Source of the DNA: Siansivirga zeaxanthinifaciens CC-SAMT-1
GTDB lineage: Bacteria > Bacteroidota > Bacteroidia > Flavobacteriales > Flavobacteriaceae
Direction of reading: 5' to 3'
DNA: 64,000 bases
Assembly (NCBI RefSeq): GCF_000941055.1
Contig: NZ_CP007202.1
Span: 2,836,437-2,900,436 of the forward strand
This document shows positions 57,664 to 64,000 of this stretch, piece after piece (the stretch's first letter is position 1; each line of letters begins with the position of its first letter). The notes under the pieces are model-generated. The model was not told where the DNA came from and made no database searches. It saw only the letters and a list, made by a program, of their open reading frames with translations. Made by a program: the position numbers and the translations under genes.

Positions 57664-59118
57664 CTATTTTTTTTTAATTTTTTTGTTTTTTTTGGGTGTA
57701 ATTACAATAACGCCAATGCCATGATAATAATCCTCATTCGTATATCTTTCAATATCTTCCTTTTTTGTATAAACCCTCAAAGAATCAATATTATCAAAAT
57801 CTACATCATCAATTTTAACCTCTTTTAATTCATTTCCATCAGCTACTAAAAGCAAAGGCTCTTTTCCTGAATTCCAACCTGAATCTCTTATTTCTCTTCT
57901 TTCTAAATTTCGCGCAAAATATGCTTTATCAATCTTTTCCCCTTCTTGAGGCTTAACATATCTACCCATAAATACCATCGCCTTGGTTTTGTTATCTACA
58001 ATAAAAAACACAAAGGGATGATCTACTATAAACGTTTTAAATGAAGGCAAACCTCTAATATAAACATTAGTTGTTGTGGCAGCAGCAGCCTCTGTATAAT
58101 CTTCGTTTATATCAATATAGGTTTTGTGGGCTACTTGTTCAATGGTCAAAGGTTCATTTTTTAATATTCCAGAAAAATCTGCTTCATTATTAAATACCGC
58201 ATTTAAACCCATATTTGTTAGGGCCGATTTTAGTTTATAACTCGTTTCCAATTTTATTTTTGGTATGGAAAGCCATACCTTTGTGGAAACTGTTTGTTCT
58301 AAAATTTCATTAAAAAATTCGGCATTTAAATTGTTTTCAATGGCTTCTAGTCCGTATAGTGTTTTTGGTAATAATACACAAAACGACAAATCTGAATCTT
58401 TGTATGGCTTAGTTATAAATTGAAAGGATTCATTTTCAAAATAATTAAGGTTTTCGGTTATGTTCATAAAATCAACCTTGTATTGATTTTCATTATCTGT
58501 GAAAAAGGTTGATTGAGCTGTTCTAAGTTTTTCAAATTTAGTTCGCCATTCGCCTTTAAAGTAAACCGCATTCGAAATCATTAATTTTGTTTCAGAATTT
58601 ATATCTGAAGGGTTTACCATATCTGTTATGCGCTGATTTGTTTTATCCGAAACCCAACGGTTGATATCTGTTACTGCCAATGCTGTATTTGCGAAATTGG
58701 TTTGCTTGAAATCTGAAGAATATTTACTTGAAACCACATTTTTAAAAGCCGTTTCTACTTGAAATTTTTTATCTACCCAAATGGCATTAGAAATTTTTAA
58801 ACCAAATAGGCTATCTGCATTAGTCTCCTGCTTATACAAATCGTCATAGTTAGAGACGGCTGAATCTTTTAAATACAATACCTTCTCAAACGCTGCTTTT
58901 GTTTTGTTTTTAGAACCTTCGTAAGCCGATAAAAGCGCGTAATAGGTACTTAATGGCGACAAAAAAACATTTTCGTTTGCATCTTTTAATTCGCCATATA
59001 AATCGAAAGCATATTGGTTTAACGATTTGCTAGGCGCTACATGTTGAGCATGCAATGGCCCAAAATGAGTCATTATTAAAGAGATGACAACCAGAAGTGT
59101 AATCGATTTATACTTCAT
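57664..59118 (-). CDS. Secreted serpin with C-terminal TonB-plug-like domain
   Basis: A 484-residue protein with signal peptide ending 'GPLHAQ'. Residues about 30-390 form a complete serpin with 'ISNAVYFKGEW' and 'DHPFVFFIVDNKTKAMVFMGR'. The reactive-loop hinge 'DYTEAAAATT' (340-349) has small residues typical of inhibitory serpins, though P15 is Y341 rather than glycine; counting from P17 E339 puts P1 at R355, suggesting trypsin-like protease targets. Residues 418-476 ('EPLLLVADGNELKEV', 'GIGVIVITPKK') resemble the SusC/TonB-receptor plug signature; the C-terminus is lysine-rich. Placed between sulfatase B (9 bp) and lyase B (21 bp), so part of the PUL operon. Confidence 0.9.
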   Translation of the reverse strand: MKYKSITLLVVISLIMTHFGPLHAQHVAPSKSLNQYAFDLYGELKDANENVFLSPLSTYYALLSAYEGSKNKTKAAFEKVLYLKDSAVSNYDDLYKQETNADSLFGLKISNAIWVDKKFQVETAFKNVVSSKYSSDFKQTNFANTALAVTDINRWVSDKTNQRITDMVNPSDINSETKLMISNAVYFKGEWRTKFEKLRTAQSTFFTDNENQYKVDFMNITENLNYFENESFQFITKPYKDSDLSFCVLLPKTLYGLEAIENNLNAEFFNEILEQTVSTKVWLSIPKIKLETSYKLKSALTNMGLNAVFNNEADFSGILKNEPLTIEQVAHKTYIDINEDYTEAAAATTTNVYIRGLPSFKTFIVDHPFVFFIVDNKTKAMVFMGRYVKPQEGEKIDKAYFARNLERREIRDSGWNSGKEPLLLVADGNELKEVKIDDVDFDNIDSLRVYTKKEDIERYTNEDYYHGIGVIVITPKKNKKIKKK

Positions 59119-59139
59119 AATTTTTAGTTTAATTTTTAA

Positions 59140-61608
59140 TTAAAATACTTTAAACCCTTTATTTTGATGGTTACTTTCTAATTTAAATCCTTCAAAATTT
59201 AATTTTTTACCGTCACCAATATACAGACTAACCTTTTTTCTGTCTTTTGATGCTTCAACGCGCACTATTGCAAAACGACCTTCAAAACTTAAATTTAAGG
59301 TTTTATTATTATAAATAGCATCAGATGTATCTTGAGAAATAATATAATCTATTATTTTATTTTTTTCTACTATTGAAATAACTTTAGCACCCACAATTTT
59401 ATCGCCATCCATTAAAGACTCAACACTTTGAACGCTTGATTCTGAATTTAGCGAGGGTTCAAAAATGCTTATAAAAGGTTTATCCCAAGCCTCACCGGTT
59501 TGTCTTATTGCAATTAATTGGGTTTTCTTATTTAGATAGTCATTTTCTGCTTCTCTGGTTGGTGGCGTTAATCCTTTTGTATATGCTCTTGTAACACCTT
59601 TGGGCACAAACATATGCATGTACCTATTATCGAAATTAATTTTAAATGTTACTTTAACCCCTTCTTTTATGGGCTCTGTAACCTGCGTATTTTCAAAATA
59701 ACGCCAACCTGGAGATTGAACAGGGTCTCCAATATCATTTTTATAGCGATCGGTTTGCTTCAAATTCAAAACATTTCCTTTCTCATTTTTTATGATGGTT
59801 TCATCACCAATATTATGATAGATATAATCGTGAAATTTATTTTCATCTAAAGATTTTGAACGAAACATATCAAAATAATAGGCTGTTATATCGCTGGTTC
59901 TAATAGTGCTTAAGGTACGTTCCTGATCGCAATTATTTACTTCATCTTTTAAAAACTGGGTAGCAAAACTAAAATTTTCACTTACAGGATTTTCTAAATG
60001 CTTAGGTTCTGCCGCTATATTTTTAGTGGTATTTTGCCATACATAAGCATCTCCTTTCCATGAACCCTCGTCCAAACCATGGGAAGTTCCGTTAACAATA
60101 ACCGTATTATTGCCAGCATACAATCTAAAATAATTTTCGTGAAGCGGAATTTGTCTCTCTTTTACCGATGGAGGTAACCCTGCATTGGGCGCCATAATGT
60201 AGCCTGCCCCGTAGAGCTCCATTGAAATTCCTGTAAGATGTGAATGCACATAATGTGCACCCCCAATTATACCTGTAAGACCATAAAGTTCGTTAGCCGT
60301 TTCTGTTAAGTTACGCTGTAATGCGATGCCTGAATGTTTTACTAAAACAGTTGGCTTATTAAAATTTATGCCTTTCTCAATTTTATCTGGAATGGGTTGC
60401 CCCCAAAATAAATCGAGTGGTTGAAAATTATTAAAAATACCATCATCAAGTTTTGGTTTATAACCGCCTTTAGCGTCATAGGCTTGTTTTAATGCCATTT
60501 GTGCTTTTAATTTTAAATCTGAATACCCTCGACGTTCTGCAATACTTAAAGTGTATCTGTAAAGATCTTCGGTGCCATCGTTATTTCGTTTTGAATCGCC
60601 AAATCGAACAAATTTTCTATTTGGGTGTCTTAAATAATCAAAGAGGAAATTGCCATATAGTATGTGCTGATAGTCTTTTGTGACATCCATTTCTGGATAC
60701 ACACGATCTACAATATTTAATGTCATTGTAATAATAGGCATGAAACTATAACTTGTAGATTCTGGCCAAATACCCTGTTCTCCAAACATAGGTAGTATGG
60801 TGTTTTTAAATGAATTTTGGTGTGCCGTTCCCCTTTCCCAAAAAACGTTAAATAATCTTTCGCGTTCTGCATCATTATCAATACAAAGAATACTAAACAA
60901 AGCGCCAGAAGCTGTAAGTATGGGGTGGTTAGAAATGAATTTACCGTGCTGATCTGGTTTACCATATTCTTGTAAAACATTGCCAACGATATTTGCTATT
61001 GCCTTTTGTGCTTTTGCATTATCGAATGGAATTCTAACCCCTTTTTCTTTGTTATATACCGTTGCATTTGGTTGCTTTACATAACTGTAAATAAAATCAT
61101 AGGTCAATGCAAACGGACCATAAGTGGTTCTCGGGTCGAAAAATTCATATCCGCATATGGTAGTTGTTTTTGGTGTTTTTGTTGCAATAACATCTATATA
61201 ATAGCCTAAAATATCGGCAGCAAACTTTGCATATTTTTCATTCTGAGTTAAATAATATAACATTCCAGCTTCTGAAGCAAGTGCTAAAACCTTATTATGC
61301 CCTGCCGCTAAAGGCCCTGCCTTTTGTTCGGAGTTTTCACGATCGTGTTTTGCAAAGGCGGGAATTGTATTTAAAATGGCATTCGGATTTGTTTCATGTA
61401 TTTTAAGTGCCGGATCAACACGCTCATGCAATTGATTTACAAGATCTTTTGCCCAATCGTATTTTTCGATATTTTCAAGAATTCCTGCGCGTTCTTCTGC
61501 TGTTACCCAAATGACTGGATGTTTTAGTGATTGTGCTTCTCCATTAACCGTGAGTACAGCGTTTAAAATTGCAAATACAAATATGCATTTTTTTAAAAAT
61601 CCAGTCAT
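59140..61608 (-). CDS. Heparinase II/III-like polysaccharide lyase (paralogue B)
   Basis: An exported lyase of about 822 residues with the same layout as lyase A: toroid motif 'FISNHPILTASGALFS', beta-sandwich motif 'HYVHSHLTGISMELYGAGY' and C-terminal 'LYIGDGKKLNFEG'. Several motifs match paralogue A, but overall divergence is high, suggesting different cleavage specificity. The frame extends to 61632, which would overlap the sulfatase stop; the ATG at 61608 directly precedes the signal peptide ('MTGFLKKCIFVFAIL') and is preferred. Both possibilities imply translational coupling to sulfatase A. Confidence 0.84.
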   Translation of the reverse strand: MTGFLKKCIFVFAILNAVLTVNGEAQSLKHPVIWVTAEERAGILENIEKYDWAKDLVNQLHERVDPALKIHETNPNAILNTIPAFAKHDRENSEQKAGPLAAGHNKVLALASEAGMLYYLTQNEKYAKFAADILGYYIDVIATKTPKTTTICGYEFFDPRTTYGPFALTYDFIYSYVKQPNATVYNKEKGVRIPFDNAKAQKAIANIVGNVLQEYGKPDQHGKFISNHPILTASGALFSILCIDNDAERERLFNVFWERGTAHQNSFKNTILPMFGEQGIWPESTSYSFMPIITMTLNIVDRVYPEMDVTKDYQHILYGNFLFDYLRHPNRKFVRFGDSKRNNDGTEDLYRYTLSIAERRGYSDLKLKAQMALKQAYDAKGGYKPKLDDGIFNNFQPLDLFWGQPIPDKIEKGINFNKPTVLVKHSGIALQRNLTETANELYGLTGIIGGAHYVHSHLTGISMELYGAGYIMAPNAGLPPSVKERQIPLHENYFRLYAGNNTVIVNGTSHGLDEGSWKGDAYVWQNTTKNIAAEPKHLENPVSENFSFATQFLKDEVNNCDQERTLSTIRTSDITAYYFDMFRSKSLDENKFHDYIYHNIGDETIIKNEKGNVLNLKQTDRYKNDIGDPVQSPGWRYFENTQVTEPIKEGVKVTFKINFDNRYMHMFVPKGVTRAYTKGLTPPTREAENDYLNKKTQLIAIRQTGEAWDKPFISIFEPSLNSESSVQSVESLMDGDKIVGAKVISIVEKNKIIDYIISQDTSDAIYNNKTLNLSFEGRFAIVRVEASKDRKKVSLYIGDGKKLNFEGFKLESNHQNKGFKVF

Positions 61609-61618
61609 ATATTCATTA

Positions 61619-63136
61619 TCAATGAGTTTCATTTACATTTGATTTATTCGCATTAGCACCATTAATCCTTTCCTTTTGTTTTACAAAATATGGTTGGAAA
61701 TTGTATGCCGAATTATCATCCCACTTCTCATTCATTTTAGGGAAATAGTCAAGCATTTTTTTTATGACCTTTTGATATTCTGAATACTTAGCGAGATTCG
61801 TAAATTCGTTAGGATCTATTTTATGATCATACAACTCGCGTGTTCCGTCTTCGTATTGAATCAATCTATATCTTCCTAATTTTACAGAATGGTTATTCAT
61901 TCCGTAGGTTGTTAGTGCATACGCCTTATTATCAGGCTTAGTGTTTATCATAGTATTAACTAAACTTACACCTTCGTTTCTATTGTAAGCTGGAAGACCA
62001 CATAATTCTAGAAGTGTTGGATAAATAGATAGCATTTCGGCAGGTGTATCAATTACTTTACCTTTAGGAAGATTTGGAGCTACAAACAATAAAGGCGCTT
62101 TTGTTGCAGAATCCCACAAACCGTGTTTGGCAAATGTACCTTTTTGACCCAAACGATACCCATGGTCAGACCATAAAACGATCACCGTATTTTTGGCATA
62201 TTTACTGTTTTCAAGTGCTTCCATAACGCGGCCAATTTCATAATCTACATAACTAACACAAGCCAAATAAGCTTGAATGATTTTTTTCCATTCGCCAGAT
62301 TCGATAGCCCATTCTGTTGAAGGCATCATAGGTAAGTTGTTGATATCTAACCCAACTTGTGGCACATCCTTTAAATCATCAGATAAATAAGGCGCCACTT
62401 GAATGCTTTCCAAAGGATGCATATCAAACCATTTTTGAGGCACATAAAGTGGTACATGGGGACGAAGAAACCCTAAACCCATAAAAAATGGTTTCTCATA
62501 ATCTTTATTCAAACGCTCAATGGTCCAGTTCACCGATTGATGGTCTGGCATTTGCTCGTCTCGTTCTGGAAAAGCACCCCAATCGGTACTGGTACGTCCA
62601 TAATTCTTTCTATCTGAAGTGCCAAAACCATCCCAAACAAAGCGTTTTTCTGGCAGCGGACCAAAACCTTTTTCCCTGCCGCCTTCTTCATTAAAAACAC
62701 CTTTTGGGGCAAAATCGTGAAATAGTTTTCCAATGCCCATGGTATGATAGCCATTATTTTTAAAATACTCTGGAAGAAATGTAATTGCTTTTGTTGCAGG
62801 ATTATCTGAACGAATTTTTTCATCTGAAATCATGCCGTAAATACCCGTTGTTGAAGGTCGTAAACCTGTCATAATTGAAGCACGTGATGGTCCGCATAAT
62901 GGTGCTTGACAATGGGCATTTGAAAATAACACTCCTTGAGCCGCTAACCTATCAATATTTGGTGTTTTAGTACCTGAATAATTATTTAAACAGCCTAACC
63001 ATGTATTTAAATCGTCAACAGCTATAAATAAAACATTAGGTTTATTAGACACCTCAGATTTTGATTGCCCCATAATTTTAGTGACGCTAAACATAATTAT
63101 TAAAATCAACACTAAAAACTTGTTTGTTATTTTCAT
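61619..63136 (-). CDS. Formylglycine sulfatase, iduronate-2-sulfatase-like (A)
   Basis: A 505-residue exported sulfatase with signal peptide ending near 'TKIMGQ'. Formylglycine motif C81-G-P-S-R is in 'CQAPLCGPSRASIMTGLRP', calcium ligands D41-D42 in 'FIAVDDLNTW', and 'VLWSDHGYRLGQKGTFAKHGLWD' is the second metal/substrate motif. Closer to IDS-like sulfatases than to arylsulfatase A types. Its motif and layout parallel sulfatase B (both C81), but sequence divergence suggests a different sulfate position. It starts 50 bp after the GH106-like gene. Confidence 0.91.
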   Translation of the reverse strand: MKITNKFLVLILIIMFSVTKIMGQSKSEVSNKPNVLFIAVDDLNTWLGCLNNYSGTKTPNIDRLAAQGVLFSNAHCQAPLCGPSRASIMTGLRPSTTGIYGMISDEKIRSDNPATKAITFLPEYFKNNGYHTMGIGKLFHDFAPKGVFNEEGGREKGFGPLPEKRFVWDGFGTSDRKNYGRTSTDWGAFPERDEQMPDHQSVNWTIERLNKDYEKPFFMGLGFLRPHVPLYVPQKWFDMHPLESIQVAPYLSDDLKDVPQVGLDINNLPMMPSTEWAIESGEWKKIIQAYLACVSYVDYEIGRVMEALENSKYAKNTVIVLWSDHGYRLGQKGTFAKHGLWDSATKAPLLFVAPNLPKGKVIDTPAEMLSIYPTLLELCGLPAYNRNEGVSLVNTMINTKPDNKAYALTTYGMNNHSVKLGRYRLIQYEDGTRELYDHKIDPNEFTNLAKYSEYQKVIKKMLDYFPKMNEKWDDNSAYNFQPYFVKQKERINGANANKSNVNETH

Positions 63137-63186
63137 CTTTAATTTGTTTTTGATATTTTTATTTTTTTCAATGAATTATGAACCTA

Positions 63187-64000
63187 TTAATCTAAACCCT
63201 TAACACTTGAAACATGTATTCTTACTGGCCCCAATAACCCTGATGGTAACAATGCACTATTTTTACTCCAATGTTTCCATGACGGCAAAGTAGTCCTCTG
63301 AGATGACCGCTCTTTATTATTTATTAACCAATCTGGCAAAGTGGATAATCTAACACCTTCAACGTCATAATCTAACGTATAATTCTCATCGCCAATTAAC
63401 CTATTTGGCCATAAATTGGTCACTTTTACTTCTAAGATATTATCCCCTTTTTTTATATAATCTGAAATGTTTGTTTTGAAAGGTGCTTTCCATAAGGTAG
63501 CTACATAATTACCGTTTACATTGACCTCAGCAATTACAGCAACGCTACCTAAATCTAATTCTATTTTATTTTCTCCTTTGAAGAATTCTTTTGGTAAATT
63601 AATAGTTTTTGTATAGCTAGCCGTCCCTGAAAAATAACGAATGTCCTCCTCGGATGCCTCCGACCAAGATTTTAAGGTTTCAAATTTTGTGTTTTTTGTT
63701 TTACCTTTAGGTGTAACAAAATTAACATCCCAAGTACCTGAAAGCTCTATTGGTCTGGGTACTTTTTTTACTACTACAGTTTTAGTTTTACCAGATGTTG
63801 TCGTGTAACTTAACTTACCATTGTAAGGTGTTACCAATTTTGGTATTCCTGAGTTTAAAAGCAATTGTGGTTTGATATTATCTTTTGAAAGCTTTAAAAT
63901 TTGACCTTTTGGCACCAAAACGGTATAAGCTTCCACATCGGTTTCATAGGTAACCCGAAGAGCAGGTTTGTGTCCTTCAATAAATTGATTATCAATTAAC
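63187..64000 (-). CDS. GH106/GH2-like glycoside hydrolase, C-terminal part (5' end beyond window)
   Basis: The frame is open to the right edge, so only the last 271 codons are seen. The C-terminal jellyroll has 'ELSGTWDVNFVTPKGKT', 'DIRYFSGTASYTKTINLP', 'LDLGSVAVIAEVNVNG', 'LWKAPFKTNISDYIKKGDNILEVKVTNLWPNRLIGD' and 'PSGLLGPVRI'. These are the GH2-like sugar-binding repeats that end GH106 alpha-L-rhamnosidases and related proteins. If it is a rhamnosidase, a rhamnose-containing, ulvan-like substrate becomes more likely. The catalytic domain is not visible, so the activity is inferred. Confidence 0.75.
   Translation of the reverse strand, partial: LIDNQFIEGHKPALRVTYETDVEAYTVLVPKGQILKLSKDNIKPQLLLNSGIPKLVTPYNGKLSYTTTSGKTKTVVVKKVPRPIELSGTWDVNFVTPKGKTKNTKFETLKSWSEASEEDIRYFSGTASYTKTINLPKEFFKGENKIELDLGSVAVIAEVNVNGNYVATLWKAPFKTNISDYIKKGDNILEVKVTNLWPNRLIGDENYTLDYDVEGVRLSTLPDWLINNKERSSQRTTLPSWKHWSKNSALLPSGLLGPVRIHVSSVKGLD

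Overview
The window looks like a chromosomal segment of a marine-type member of the Bacteroidota, most likely Flavobacteriaceae. Evidence: low GC, no obvious Shine-Dalgarno sequences, promoters of the TAnnTTTG type, many lipoprotein and '...AQ' signal peptides, a SusC/SusD pair, a one-protein hybrid two-component system (HTCS), and typical flavobacterial housekeeping genes. Genus is not determinable from the sequence alone.

Left part (1-31.3 kb) is mostly core genome. It opens with the end of an RND efflux operon (adaptor, permease, small P-II-like protein, DUF2892 protein). Next come a leftward tRNA-Ser(GCT)/tRNA-Pro(TGG) pair, a 7TM-HD phosphohydrolase (PgpH type), a thiolase, an NlpC/P60 peptidase, a TPR protein, gyrA, clpC, an MFS transporter, an M48 lipoprotein peptidase, msrB, katG and a fasciclin protein. 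A rightward cluster tpx-dgkA-ftsK-lolA-lptF/G-ribB(A) follows. A DegT-type aminotransferase, a nitroreductase and a tRNA-Ser(TGA) close the part.

Right part (31.6-64 kb) is an uninterrupted leftward block forming a polysaccharide utilization locus (PUL). It begins about 500 bp beyond tRNA-Ser(TGA), ends there in a strong terminator, and runs off the right edge. Read in the direction of transcription it holds: a GH106-like protein (cut by the edge), an iduronate-2-sulfatase-like sulfatase, a heparinase II/III-like lyase, a serpin, a second sulfatase, an alkaline-phosphatase-like phosphodiesterase, a second heparinase-like lyase, a lactonase-like protein, the HTCS sensor/regulator, SusC, SusD, GH88, GH2, an alginate-lyase-family protein, a DUF4861 protein, an SDR oxidoreductase, a ThuA-DUF1080 protein and mannonate dehydratase UxuA. 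Together they suggest cleavage of a sulfated, uronic-acid-rich polysaccharide (ulvan-like or glycosaminoglycan-like), removal of unsaturated uronate by GH88, and entry of glucuronate through fructuronate and mannonate to 2-keto-3-deoxygluconate. Glucuronate isomerase, KDG kinase and KDPG aldolase are not in the window.

The most unusual items are (1) a secreted inhibitory-type serpin inside the PUL operon, fused to a C-terminal domain resembling the TonB-receptor plug; (2) an identically spaced promoter module shared by the susCD and GH88 operons, a strong candidate for the HTCS binding site; (3) tiny hydrophobic ORFs directly after both of those promoters; (4) a RibBA-like protein whose GTP cyclohydrolase II half lacks its zinc and catalytic motifs; and (5) a terminator hairpin abutting the start codon of an MFS gene. 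All names rest on motif recognition without database searches.
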